64,000 bases of DNA from NCBI RefSeq assembly GCF_010119975.1, contig NZ_CP048222.1, positions 1,385,501 through 1,449,500 on the forward strand. Direction: 5' to 3'. Made by a program: the position numbers and the translations under genes. A model generated the notes under the pieces. That model saw only the letters and a list, made by a program, of their open reading frames with translations, was not told the DNA's origin and did not search any database. Below, piece after piece: positions 48,059-57,867 of the stretch (position 1 is its first letter; every line of letters begins with the position of its first letter). This stretch comes from Rhodocytophaga rosea. GTDB lineage: Bacteria; Bacteroidota; Bacteroidia; Cytophagales; 172606-1.

Positions 48059-51000
48059 TTATTTTTCCGGGGAGGATTTCTTATTTTTAGTAAAGCCTGA
48101 TGTTTCACTTTTTTTAGAAATCCTTACTTTGATAGGTTGATAAGGCTCTATGAAATCAGAGGTTAGATTATTGAGTTCTTGCAATTCTTTAACAGTCATT
48201 CCAGTTTCCCTGGCAATACTTTCTAAACTGGTTCTTGCTGGTAAAATGTAAGTTTTTAAATCTTGATTATATAATAAGGGGCCTCCTTTGATCAAAAATT
48301 CAACTCTCCGATTGTTTTGCCTTCCAGTGGAATCCTCATTTGAAGTTGCAGGATTGCTTTTTCCTCTGGCATTCACTACCAACACATGGGAAGGAAGTTC
48401 TTTCTGTAGCAGATAATTTAACACGGCTTCCCCTCTTTGTCTGCTTAATACTAAATTGTATGCATCTGAGCCAATACTGTCCGTATAAGCGTGGATTTCT
48501 ATTTGTATATCCGGGAACCGGTGGTAAAAGTCTGCCAGTTTTTCTAAAATATCTATAGATTCCTTTCTAAGTGCATATTTATTAAAATCAAAATAAATGT
48601 TTTTTAAATTAATTGAAATAGGAGCTTCTTCATAGCCTATTACTTGCAGGTCTTCCACATAATATTTAGAAGGCTCAGCAATATTGCTGGAAGGAGTTTC
48701 TATGAGTATTTTATAATTCTCATCTAATGGCAGATTCGTATATTTAAAGCTTCCATCTTCGCCAGTTCTTATCATTTTTATAATAGAACCTTTTTCATTT
48801 ACCAAGGGAATCATTATTCCGGCAGCCGGAGATCGGGTTGCCGTTTCCATCAGTTTTCCACTAATACTCACATTATTATAATCTCCCATAGAGAAATTAT
48901 TTAATGAGGCATCTTGAGCGTTTATTTTTTCGCCATTTTTAAATCTGGAACGTTGAGAACTTATCTGATTTTTCTCATTGACAGGCAATTGCTGATACTG
49001 AAACTGTTCTTGCTCACGTAATGAACTTACATCTGAACTGGCAATTGCATTCGTTAGCTGGGTAGAAATAATTCTGTTAACAATTTTTTTCTCTTCTTCC
49101 GAAAGATGGGTATAGTAAAATGAATCCTCTTCATTAAGAGCGATATCTTCGCCACTTTCTTGCAGGGCTTTTTTTGCAGCTATCATCCGGTTAATTCTTT
49201 CCTTTTCAGCTGCAGGTAATTTCTCATAATAGAAACGGTCTTCTGTTGATAAGCTAGTAGGGTCTACTAATGGATCAGTTTCTTCATGGATGCGGGAGGC
49301 TATTACTCTGTTTAACCGCTGTTTATCTTCATAACTTAGCTTTTGATAGTAGAAGGCATCCTCATCAGTAAGCACAATATCCTGATTACTGATTTTTGCC
49401 TGGAGAAATGCCTTGGTCATCCTATTTATTCGTTCCTTATCTTCTGTTGCTAAATTTTGATAATAAAATTCATCCTGCCCTCTCAATACGGATAGATCGG
49501 ATTCTGTTAATTGATTTATCCGTTGGTCTACCATCCGTTCAATTTTTTGTTTTTCTTCGGTAGATAAGTGTGCATAAAAGAAAGCATCTTCTTTATCTAA
49601 AGGTAAATCTTTCTTGTACAGGCGGCCTGCTTCTTTTCGGGATACAATTCTGTCTACAGCTAACTTATCTTCTTCCGGAAGATAATCCAGGTTAAATGAA
49701 GCCAGGTATGATAAATCTATTTTTTTCTCTAAAAGATTTCTGTTGATTAAAGCCAGAACCGTTTCGCTGCTTTTGATTTTAAAAGAGTATATATCAAAAT
49801 TGCCATAAGTGCCCGAACGATTGGATGACAAATACCCAGTTGTGGTACCCATTATAAAAAAGAAATCATCCTTATCGGAATTGATAGGGAAGCCCATATT
49901 TATCACTTCTTTATCTGGCCCGTCTGCCATAAAAATATCTAATCCTCCAAGGCCAATGTGTCCATCAGAAGCAAAGAAAAGCTTATTTTCAACGGCATTA
50001 TAATAAGGTGATAATTCCTGCTGAGGTGTGTTAATTTTACTTCCTACATTCACTGGCTGGCTCCAGTTCTCATTTCTCCTGGAAACACTCATCCATATAT
50101 CATTCAAACCGAATCCACCCGGACGGTTAGAAACAAAATATAAAGTATCGCCTGAGGGGGATAAAGCAGGCTGCCGGGAATCGAAACCAGTAAGATTAAC
50201 CTGCGTATTTAATTTCACTGGTTTAGTCCATACACCATTTTGCAGGGTAGTAAGATATATTTTACACGAAGAATTTTCTTCATAACAGCTTGTAAAGTAG
50301 AACTTATCTTTCGAAGCATTAAATGTGCCTGTGCCATCCCCCCATGGTGTATTTATGGCCTCAAACTGGTCATTATTGATGGTTTTATTCCAGCCGGTTG
50401 AATCTACATGAAAGCGGTACATATCACTAAGATATTCCCCAAGTTTGATGTCTTTTATTTTCCCCGTAGTATTTTCCCTGCCGGAAGTAATAATAAGGGC
50501 ACTGTCGTTTTCAACTATAATGGGAGCATAATCGTGAAAATCGGATACTACCGGTTTAGGTAATTGGGAAAAATTAAACTCTCGCCATGGAAGTAACAAC
50601 TGTGCAAAGGCAAACGCACAGCCTGCTTTTTCAAGTTTTGCTCTATCGATTAATTTGCTTTTTGTTACAGGATCAAACGCTTCATTTACTACTGCATTTT
50701 CTATAAAAGAATCAAAGTTTTTTATCGCCTCTACATATTTCTTATTAAACTTCTGCATCAAGGCATAATAAAACAAAGCCTCAGGATATTTTTGGGCAGC
50801 CGAGTAGTACACCTGGCCGTATTCTTTTTCTGCTGACTTGTAATCGAATAAATGCCGGTGGCATTGGGCCAGATGGTAGGTTATATAAGAATCATCCGGG
50901 GCTATTCTGGAAGCAATTCCGTAATATTTAGCAGCTTCCGCATACAATTCATGCTGCCAGTAATAATCTGCATGAAGCAGATGTTGCTTCAGCACTTTTT

Positions 51001-51097
51001 TGGATGGGGAAGATTGTGCCAGAGAAGGAAAAGAAAAGATACAGCTGCTGATCCAGATGATCAGGTACATTAGGAAGATAGCTGCTCTACTTTTCAT
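48059..51097 (-). CDS. OmpA-family envelope protein: TPR, PD40 propeller, 38-residue repeats, OmpA and LysM-like domains
   Basis: 1012 residues. Signal sequence 1-28. TPR-like helices (about 30-140, ADYYWQHELYAEAAKYYGIA). A WD40/PD40-type propeller (about 190-450, QPALSPSGDTLYFVSNRPGGFGLNDIW). Seven repeats of about 38 residues (about 460-715) with the core FYYxxLxxExKxRINR. A carboxypeptidase-regulatory-like sandwich (about 745-825). An OmpA peptidoglycan-binding domain (about 830-935, IYFDFNKYAL; DNxRR-type GRQNNRRVEFLI). A C-terminal LysM-like segment (about 945-990, YILPARTSLESIARETGMTVKELQELN). The order resembles OmpA partners of PorP/SprF proteins. It lies 62 bp after the PorP gene. 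It probably tethers a T9SS-dependent surface structure to the cell wall. Confidence 0.85.
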   Translation of the reverse strand: MKSRAAIFLMYLIIWISSCIFSFPSLAQSSPSKKVLKQHLLHADYYWQHELYAEAAKYYGIASRIAPDDSYITYHLAQCHRHLFDYKSAEKEYGQVYYSAAQKYPEALFYYALMQKFNKKYVEAIKNFDSFIENAVVNEAFDPVTKSKLIDRAKLEKAGCAFAFAQLLLPWREFNFSQLPKPVVSDFHDYAPIIVENDSALIITSGRENTTGKIKDIKLGEYLSDMYRFHVDSTGWNKTINNDQFEAINTPWGDGTGTFNASKDKFYFTSCYEENSSCKIYLTTLQNGVWTKPVKLNTQVNLTGFDSRQPALSPSGDTLYFVSNRPGGFGLNDIWMSVSRRNENWSQPVNVGSKINTPQQELSPYYNAVENKLFFASDGHIGLGGLDIFMADGPDKEVINMGFPINSDKDDFFFIMGTTTGYLSSNRSGTYGNFDIYSFKIKSSETVLALINRNLLEKKIDLSYLASFNLDYLPEEDKLAVDRIVSRKEAGRLYKKDLPLDKEDAFFYAHLSTEEKQKIERMVDQRINQLTESDLSVLRGQDEFYYQNLATEDKERINRMTKAFLQAKISNQDIVLTDEDAFYYQKLSYEDKQRLNRVIASRIHEETDPLVDPTSLSTEDRFYYEKLPAAEKERINRMIAAKKALQESGEDIALNEEDSFYYTHLSEEEKKIVNRIISTQLTNAIASSDVSSLREQEQFQYQQLPVNEKNQISSQRSRFKNGEKINAQDASLNNFSMGDYNNVSISGKLMETATRSPAAGIMIPLVNEKGSIIKMIRTGEDGSFKYTNLPLDENYKILIETPSSNIAEPSKYYVEDLQVIGYEEAPISINLKNIYFDFNKYALRKESIDILEKLADFYHRFPDIQIEIHAYTDSIGSDAYNLVLSRQRGEAVLNYLLQKELPSHVLVVNARGKSNPATSNEDSTGRQNNRRVEFLIKGGPLLYNQDLKTYILPARTSLESIARETGMTVKELQELNNLTSDFIEPYQPIKVRISKKSETSGFTKNKKSSPEK

Positions 51098-51159
51098 TGT
51101 ACTATGTAACTTAATATATAATCTATATTTTGCTTGAATAGAATTTTCCTGTTACCAGT

Positions 51160-52266
51160 TTACATCAGGGGCGTTGAATACCTTCGGATTTGAGATTCTT
51201 TGTTAATTCTATAGGCAATAGAAATTTCATAGGCACCTCTGGAACGTGTATAATAGCGCAAAGACGAAATATTCATGTCATAGCTAAAACCGAAAGAATA
51301 GTTTTTCACTTGTACACCTGTTGAAAAAATAAAGGAATCCTTTACCCTATACCATCCACCCAGCATAAAATTGTATGGAACATTTATAGCCTTTCCACTA
51401 TGAGTGGTATAGGTAACATAATACCCTATATTAACCTGAGTAGCGTTGTTTTGCCGCATGGCTAAAAAATTGGGAGAAATATAAAAGCTTTGAGATAGTT
51501 TCCACTCAGCTCCTCCATGCAGCTTATATAACACAGGCAACCGGTTTGATTCGCTTTTCAGCATCGATTCATTGGGCCTGTTTAAATTAGATGCCGCAAA
51601 ACCTAAAAAACTACTGAAACTATTGCCTGAATCAGTATAGGAAAAGTTTTTACGCGGATTGTAATACCACATTATTCCATAACTGATTACCGGCATTGTA
51701 AGCTGGTCTGAAAACTGGCTGGCACTGGAAACCAAACCAGGATTAAATCCCATGACAGGATCATATTGCGAACCCCATTGCAGATGATTGTAACTGATCC
51801 GTTTTTGAATAAATCCGGCCTGCCCTCCGAAAGAAACGATCTGGTTATACTTTTTCCCGAACACCAGATCATGGGCAAAAGACAGGTATACCCCATTTGT
51901 TTTAAACTGTTTACTTTCTCCGGCCACATCTGTATATGCAGAGATTCCTATTCCATTGCGATGTATATCTACAGGGCTGTTTTTGCCTACCGGCATACTA
52001 AAAGAAAATTGCCCTGTAGTAAAAGGAGTGCCCATGCTGGTCCATTGAGAACGGTAGTTAATTCCAAAACAGATATCTTTCTCAGCACCAAGTAAGGCAG
52101 GATTTAAATAGGTAGAAGAGGCATAATATTGTGAAAAATGAGCATCCTGGGCGCTTGACAGATACGGAATAAACAAAAGTACATACCATAACTGCTTTGG
52201 TTGTATGTATCCCATTGAGCACAAATAGCAAGAAATGCAGTTCAACCAATGGGTAAAATTTTGCAT
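51160..52266 (-). CDS. PorP/SprF family type IX secretion-associated outer-membrane protein
   Basis: Up to 368 residues, and the predicted fold is an outer-membrane beta-barrel. The opening SSAQDAHFSQYYASSTYLNPALLGAEKD and later YRSQW, TNGVYLSFAHD and LMLGGWYRVKDSFIFS lines are characteristic of PorP/SprF. A Met at 52215 (MGYIQPKQLWYVLLFIPYLSSAQ) gives a better signal peptide than the longest frame and may be the real start. In Flavobacterium, SprF is needed to secrete and attach the type-B CTD adhesin SprB. The adjacent gene upstream encodes just such a CTD protein, only 4 bp away, which supports the pairing. Confidence 0.9.
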   Translation of the reverse strand: MQNFTHWLNCISCYLCSMGYIQPKQLWYVLLFIPYLSSAQDAHFSQYYASSTYLNPALLGAEKDICFGINYRSQWTSMGTPFTTGQFSFSMPVGKNSPVDIHRNGIGISAYTDVAGESKQFKTNGVYLSFAHDLVFGKKYNQIVSFGGQAGFIQKRISYNHLQWGSQYDPVMGFNPGLVSSASQFSDQLTMPVISYGIMWYYNPRKNFSYTDSGNSFSSFLGFAASNLNRPNESMLKSESNRLPVLYKLHGGAEWKLSQSFYISPNFLAMRQNNATQVNIGYYVTYTTHSGKAINVPYNFMLGGWYRVKDSFIFSTGVQVKNYSFGFSYDMNISSLRYYTRSRGAYEISIAYRINKESQIRRYSTPLM

Positions 52267-52270
52267 ACGC

Positions 52271-53452
52271 CTATTTAATTAGTGAAATAGTCCCTACTTT
52301 TTTAAATGATTTTCCGGTATTAAATTTCCCCTGCAACGTGTAGGTATATACCCCGCTACTTTCTGTGGCGCCCGTATTCATATTCGTACCATTCCATCCT
52401 TTAGAGGATAGCTCTTCCAGTGAAGTACTTTCATAAACCTGGTTGCCCCACCGGTTATAAATCCTGAACAGCAGATTTTCCTGGGAAATATTTTTTCCAT
52501 AAATTTTTACCACCCGGTCTTCTTCCAGGGCGGCAAGGGGAGAAAAAGCATTTGGGATGAATAGCAGATTTGAGGTAACTTCATTACGAGCCACCCCTAT
52601 TGAGAAAAAATTCCCACTAATAGGAAGTTTGCTGGTAATAGTTCCCTCTACAAGACTGCCCGTTGTTTTACTCATTCCTAAACTACGAAAAACGCCTCCC
52701 GGCCCATTTGCCTCTGCCACTACAAGTGAATCTATATTGGCAAAGTTTTCAGTCTGATCGAAGCTTAGGGTAATAAATGCTTTATTCAATATACCCGAAA
52801 GCATAGTTTGTTGCCAATACCTTATTTGGGAAACTTCCTGTAAGTCGCCTCCAGGTTGAGCCTGTAAATTCGGTTCAAAAAGTTCGAAGCCAGCAACCGG
52901 AGAAACACCTTCTATTTGATCTAACAATACTGGTTTATAGCGTCCATTTTTCCCTATAGGAAAAAACTTATTGCCAGTCCCTTCCTGAAAGAGTCTTCCA
53001 TTAATGTATGACTGATTGGAACCGCCATTAATCACAGCCTTTTCTTTTATCAGGAAGACAGATTGCTGATCTGGTGTTACTAATCCATTGGTGAGTTGTA
53101 ATTCCTGTGTAACAGTAACATGACTCTCCAGGATTTTTTCACCCATGCCCGCTATCTGGAGCTTATAAAAATTTTGATTATTGTGTCTTACAGCCTGTTG
53201 AGTATTTCCATTCAGAATAAATGTACCTGTACCAGGATTATAATCACTGCGGTTATCCCAGTCACCAGAAACCGAAAGTGCACCGTTATTGGTAAAAGTA
53301 CCTTCATTCACAGCGCTTCCATCCACACTCACAATGGTATTAGCAGTTATATGAATCAACTGTCCTTTGTTGGTAAGCATTTGTGCCTGCAAAGGCAGTA
53401 CAAAAGCCGATTCTAAAATACACAGTATAAATATATATATTCGTAATTTCAT
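52271..53452 (-). CDS. secreted protein with gliding-motility-type (type B) T9SS C-terminal domain
   Basis: 393 residues. Signal peptide MKLRIYIFILCILESAFVLPLQAQ. The body (about 25-295) is beta-rich and repetitive (NEGTFTNNGALSVSGDWDN; GTGTFILNGNTQQAV), like a beta-helix surface domain. The C-terminal domain (about 298-393) opens LLFIPNAFSPLAA and contains YNRWGNQVYES, WNGT and SGVYTYTLQGKF, the type-B sorting signal recognised by the type IX system. It is the presumed cargo of the PorP/SprF protein encoded next. It is 35 bp downstream of the collagen-like gene and so in the same transcription unit. Confidence 0.87.
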   Translation of the reverse strand: MKLRIYIFILCILESAFVLPLQAQMLTNKGQLIHITANTIVSVDGSAVNEGTFTNNGALSVSGDWDNRSDYNPGTGTFILNGNTQQAVRHNNQNFYKLQIAGMGEKILESHVTVTQELQLTNGLVTPDQQSVFLIKEKAVINGGSNQSYINGRLFQEGTGNKFFPIGKNGRYKPVLLDQIEGVSPVAGFELFEPNLQAQPGGDLQEVSQIRYWQQTMLSGILNKAFITLSFDQTENFANIDSLVVAEANGPGGVFRSLGMSKTTGSLVEGTITSKLPISGNFFSIGVARNEVTSNLLFIPNAFSPLAALEEDRVVKIYGKNISQENLLFRIYNRWGNQVYESTSLEELSSKGWNGTNMNTGATESSGVYTYTLQGKFNTGKSFKKVGTISLIK

Positions 53453-53487
53453 ACTTGCTCTTATTCTGCGTTGCTAAAGGTTTTAAA

Positions 53488-56400
53488 TCAATTACTTGAA
53501 TAACTTAATTGCAACCATTTATTACCATCCCATATAAGTGTAAGTGTTTCTTCATGTTTCAAATCCTTATCGCCGGCTAAATTTAAGTTTCCACTATCAT
53601 TGAATTTAAGCTTTTTGTCATTGGTCTGATACGCAGCAATAATCAAGATCTGCCCCGGCTTAATGCCGTTAGCGAGTGAAACATTCTGATCATTGGTATT
53701 AGTACCTGTGATTTTTATAAAAGTATTATTCCCGACTATTACATTAAAACTAGAAAGGCCAGAAGTAATTATACCAGGAGTTACAGATAATGCACCGTCT
53801 ACTTCCAGCTTGGTTCCTGGTGTATTGGTTCCAATACCTACATTGGTACCATTATCATAAACTTGAGAAGTAGATGATAACGTAGTTGAAGAAGTCCACT
53901 TAGGAATATAATTAGTAGTACCACCATTTAGAGTGCCGGTAATATAAGTTTGAGGTGCCCATTGAGTGCCATCCCAGGTTAAAATTTGGTTAGTTGCCGG
54001 TGCCGTATTGGCCACAGGCCTGCCTTGTAACCTGGATACAGTAGTTGAATTTAAATTTCCTGTTACATCTCCTGATGCTGAAATAGTTGTATTGGTAATA
54101 TTCGTTACTCTACCTTTCGAATCAGTTGTTAGTACAGGCACTTGTGTGGAACTTCCATAGGTACCGGATGTACCTACATTCGTTAATTGCAGTTGGTCGG
54201 CAACTATTTCAATGCCTCCTGAAGCGGCTACATTTACTTCCAGACTCTCATCTGTTCCATTTTTACCTAAACCATTACCGGCCACATCTGCATTGATCTT
54301 TGCAGCAGACACATTTCCATTCTGAATTTTAACAGCAGTTACAGAGCCATCTGCTAAATCATTGGTGCTGATTGTACCATCCATTATCTGATTGGTAGTA
54401 ACCGCATTTAATGCAAGCTGTGTAGTGCCTACTCCCCCAGGAGCAATGGAGAGAGTGGCATCATTGCTTAACGCTCCTCCAGTTAAGCCAGTACCGGCAT
54501 TAACAGATGTAATGTCTCCTCCTAACGTAGGAAAAACGCCCCAGTAAGGGTTGCCTAAAATATCTGTAGTTAATACCTTATTTCCATCAAACAGGCCTGC
54601 TGTACCGATTTTACTAACTGTCACCGCATTATTTGCAATCACATTTGTAGTAACAGCGTTTGATTTTAGCTGTAGATTTGAGAATGTGCCCGACAGGTCG
54701 CCTCCTGCTGTTGAGGATGTAGTTATATCATCAGCGGCATTGGTATCACCTGAGTTTGAAATAACCCCTCCACTGATGTTGATACCTGTACCGGCTGAAT
54801 TAATATTGTTTGTACCATTACACACATAGGTAGTAGAACTAACTTCGGTTGACTCTAAGATATTATTCGCATTTATATCTAAACCTGACTCTATCTTCTG
54901 TCCGCCATTCACACAATTTACGCCTGAAAGCTCGGCTGTAGTTTTGCTTAAACTACTAATTCCATTGGTGCCACCTACACCAGCTATACCTTGCAAGCCC
55001 TGAGGTCCTTGTGTACCAATATCCCCTTTGTCTCCTTTTGGCCCTTGTGCCCCAACATCACCCTGATCTCCTTTTACTCCTTGTATGCCCTGAGGCCCCT
55101 GTAGTCCGGTGTCGCCATTGTCCCCTTTAATACCTTGTGGGCCTTGGACACCTATATCGCCTTTATCTCCTTTCAACCCTGTAGCACCAACCAGGCCTTG
55201 CAAACCGTTACATATATAAGAAGTAGAAATAATTTCAGCAGCATCCAGAATGTTGTTCCGGTTGAGATCCTGGCCGGATTCAATCTTCTGTCCGCCACTG
55301 ACACAATTTACGCCTGCTGCTTCTAAAGTAGTTTTACTTAAACTATTGTAGCCATTTATACCATTTGTGCCGGCAAGTCCCGGCAAGCCTTGAGGTCCTT
55401 GTGGGCCTACATCACCTGTATCCCCCTTATCTCCTTTGTCTCCTTTTGTGCCCTGAGATCCTTGTGGACCAGTAGCACCAATCGGGCCTACTTCTCCTTG
55501 AATCCCTTGTGGACCTATATTACCGAGATCTCCTTTTGGTCCCTGCAACCCTATAGCTCCAACAGGACCCTGCGGACCTTGTAGCCCTGTATCACCTGTA
55601 TCCCCCTTTTGTCCTTGAGGCCCAGTTTCTCCTTGTATTCCTTGCAGGCCAGTATCTCCTTTGTCCCCCTTATCGCCTTTCGATCCTGTTGATCCTATAA
55701 AACCTTGAATACCTTGATCTCCTTTATCTCCTTTCAACCCTGTAGCACCAACCAGACCTTGTGCACCATTGCAGACATAAGAGGTAGAAGTGATTTCAAC
55801 AACATCCAGAATGTTGTTCCGGTTGAGATCCTGGCCAGATTCAATCTTCTGTCCGCCACTAACACAATTTACACCCAATGGCTCAGCGGTAGTTTTTGTT
55901 AGGCTGTTATAACCATTTGATCCATTGATACCATTCGTTCCTGTGGGTCCTTGTATTCCATTACAAACAAAAGAAGTAGAAGAAATTTCACCTGCATCCA
56001 ATATGTTGTTACTATTGATATCTAAGCCTGATTCTACTTTTTGTCCACCATTCACGCAGTTTATACCAATAGATTCATTAGTAATCTTTGTTAAGCTATT
56101 AAAGCCATTCGTACCATTTATTCCGGTAAGTCCTTGCGGCCCTGTATCTCCTTGATCGCCTTTGTCTCCTTTGGGGCCTATTCCTCCTTGAGGCCCCTGT
56201 AACCCCTGAATCCCTTGGTCCCCTATATCGCCCTTGTCCCCTTTAGCACCCGTAGCTCCTATTAGACCTTGAGGCCCTATATCGCCCTGATCTCCTTTAT
56301 CCCCCTTTTGTCCTTGGCTACCAGTAAGACCTTGTGCTCCGGTATCACCCTTGTCGCCTTTTTCTCCCTGTATACCTTGAGGTCCCTGTACACCGGTATC

Positions 56401-57867
56401 TCCTGTATCGCCTTTAATACCTTGAACACCTTGAGAACCAGTATCCCCTTTCATGCCTTGTGCACCAGTATCTCCTTTGGGGCCTATTAAAGCCAGGCCG
56501 CTTCCCCAATTACCGCTTGTTTTAGGACCAAATAATGTGTTGGTAGTTATATTGATGTAAAAATCTCCATTAATTCCAATAGTGGATAGTGGATTGATAG
56601 CTCCATTCAGGATACTTTTTCCATCTAAGCCATTTACCCCAGCTATTCCTTGCGGGCCAGTATCTCCTTTGTCCCCATTCTCGCCTTTTATTCCTTGTGC
56701 ACCATTGCAGACATAAGAAGTAGAAGTGATTTCAGCAGCATCCAGAATGTTGTTCCGGTTGAGATCCTGGCCGGATTCAATCTTCTGTCCACCACTGACA
56801 CAATTTACACCTGCTGCTTCTATGGTAGTTTTACTTAAACTATTGTAGCCATTTATACCATTTGTGCCGGCAAATCCCGGCAAGCCTTGTTGCCCTTGAG
56901 GTCCTTGTATACCTGTATCACCTGTGTCTCCTTTGTCCCCAGTAGCACCTTTCAAACCTTGTGGACCAATATCGCCTTTATCCCCTTTTACTCCTTGAGG
57001 CCCGGTAGCGCCTGTAGCACCAACAGGTCCTGGTAAACCTATCTCCCCCTTATCCCCTTTATCGCCCTTTTCTCCTTGCATGCCTTGTACACCACTATCA
57101 CCTATATCTCCCTTGTCGCCCTTCCCTCCTTGGGCACCCTGTAAACCTTGAATTCCCTGCGGCCCTTGCGCTCCAGTATCTCCTTTGTCGCCCTTCTGGC
57201 CTTTATCACCTTGAGGCCCGGTAGCACCTGTATCTCCTTTCTGTCCTTGTAAGCCAGTAAGACCTTGTGTTCCCGGATCACCCTTCTCGCCTTTCAATCC
57301 CTGTGGCCCTGCGTCCCCTTTTGATCCTCGTGGCCCTACATCACCCTTCTCTCCCTTTAAGCCCTGAGTGCCCTGTGGTCCTATGTCTCCTTTAATATTA
57401 AGTTTCTTACTATACACACCATCAACTTTCTCATATACATCACCGGAATTAATATCAATATAGAAATCACCCTCATTACCCAAACTATTGATTGGTATTC
57501 CATTGCCTGAATGCCATATTGACCCATTAGTAGAAGTTACTGTACTACTTAAGCCTTCCACCCATTGTGTATCTTTCCAATAATAGAATTTCTTACTATT
57601 AGAATCAAAAACGATTAATCCGTTATCGGCTGAAGTTAAAGAGGAAGTAAATTGAATGTCTGTCCGCTGTGCAGTAGTAAGACGAGGAAGAAGTACACCT
57701 TGATTATTAGAAGGTGAAACTATATCTATTACTGCATGTTTATTTGGAGTATTTGTCCCAACTCCTACCGTATTTTGAGCATCTACATAATAAGACAACA
57801 GAAATAAACATATAATACTTATACTGGTTTTTATTACATTTATCTTAGGCAAGTAAAATTTACTCAT
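53488..57867 (-). CDS. large collagen-like surface protein with DUF7151-like modules
   Basis: 1459 residues. Signal peptide (about 1-31). An N-terminal tail-fibre-like part (about 32-150, GVGTNTPNKHAVIDIVSPSNNQGVLLPRLTTAQR). A Gly-x-y collagen region spans about 155-1017, rich in GDKGD, GPQG and GLQG triplets. It is interrupted by five about 50-residue modules with the pattern NGYNSLxKTT, NCVxGGQKIESG, an EF-hand-like DxNxNNIL(D/E)xxE and a second Cys in VCNG, as in DUF7151. A spacer (SILNGAINPLSTIGINGDFYI) breaks it once more. The C-terminal 440 residues are fibre-like (GIGTNTPGTKLEVDG near 1360) and end without a T9SS domain. It probably forms a trimeric stalk at the cell surface. It heads the minus-strand cluster. 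How it is exported is not clear. Confidence 0.85.
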   Translation of the reverse strand: MSKFYLPKINVIKTSISIICLFLLSYYVDAQNTVGVGTNTPNKHAVIDIVSPSNNQGVLLPRLTTAQRTDIQFTSSLTSADNGLIVFDSNSKKFYYWKDTQWVEGLSSTVTSTNGSIWHSGNGIPINSLGNEGDFYIDINSGDVYEKVDGVYSKKLNIKGDIGPQGTQGLKGEKGDVGPRGSKGDAGPQGLKGEKGDPGTQGLTGLQGQKGDTGATGPQGDKGQKGDKGDTGAQGPQGIQGLQGAQGGKGDKGDIGDSGVQGMQGEKGDKGDKGEIGLPGPVGATGATGPQGVKGDKGDIGPQGLKGATGDKGDTGDTGIQGPQGQQGLPGFAGTNGINGYNSLSKTTIEAAGVNCVSGGQKIESGQDLNRNNILDAAEITSTSYVCNGAQGIKGENGDKGDTGPQGIAGVNGLDGKSILNGAINPLSTIGINGDFYINITTNTLFGPKTSGNWGSGLALIGPKGDTGAQGMKGDTGSQGVQGIKGDTGDTGVQGPQGIQGEKGDKGDTGAQGLTGSQGQKGDKGDQGDIGPQGLIGATGAKGDKGDIGDQGIQGLQGPQGGIGPKGDKGDQGDTGPQGLTGINGTNGFNSLTKITNESIGINCVNGGQKVESGLDINSNNILDAGEISSTSFVCNGIQGPTGTNGINGSNGYNSLTKTTAEPLGVNCVSGGQKIESGQDLNRNNILDVVEITSTSYVCNGAQGLVGATGLKGDKGDQGIQGFIGSTGSKGDKGDKGDTGLQGIQGETGPQGQKGDTGDTGLQGPQGPVGAIGLQGPKGDLGNIGPQGIQGEVGPIGATGPQGSQGTKGDKGDKGDTGDVGPQGPQGLPGLAGTNGINGYNSLSKTTLEAAGVNCVSGGQKIESGQDLNRNNILDAAEIISTSYICNGLQGLVGATGLKGDKGDIGVQGPQGIKGDNGDTGLQGPQGIQGVKGDQGDVGAQGPKGDKGDIGTQGPQGLQGIAGVGGTNGISSLSKTTAELSGVNCVNGGQKIESGLDINANNILESTEVSSTTYVCNGTNNINSAGTGINISGGVISNSGDTNAADDITTSSTAGGDLSGTFSNLQLKSNAVTTNVIANNAVTVSKIGTAGLFDGNKVLTTDILGNPYWGVFPTLGGDITSVNAGTGLTGGALSNDATLSIAPGGVGTTQLALNAVTTNQIMDGTISTNDLADGSVTAVKIQNGNVSAAKINADVAGNGLGKNGTDESLEVNVAASGGIEIVADQLQLTNVGTSGTYGSSTQVPVLTTDSKGRVTNITNTTISASGDVTGNLNSTTVSRLQGRPVANTAPATNQILTWDGTQWAPQTYITGTLNGGTTNYIPKWTSSTTLSSTSQVYDNGTNVGIGTNTPGTKLEVDGALSVTPGIITSGLSSFNVIVGNNTFIKITGTNTNDQNVSLANGIKPGQILIIAAYQTNDKKLKFNDSGNLNLAGDKDLKHEETLTLIWDGNKWLQLSYSSN

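Noticed and set aside
54551-56838. Several plus-strand ORFs of 60-100 codons opposite the collagen-like gene
   Set aside because: They are mirror frames produced by the Gly-x-y and module repeats on the coding strand, with low-complexity products and no family match.
54800-57400. Regular short repeats that could look like a CRISPR array
   Set aside because: The periodicity is 9 bp and its multiples from Gly-x-y codons, inside one continuous reading frame; there are no constant repeats with unique spacers and no cas genes.
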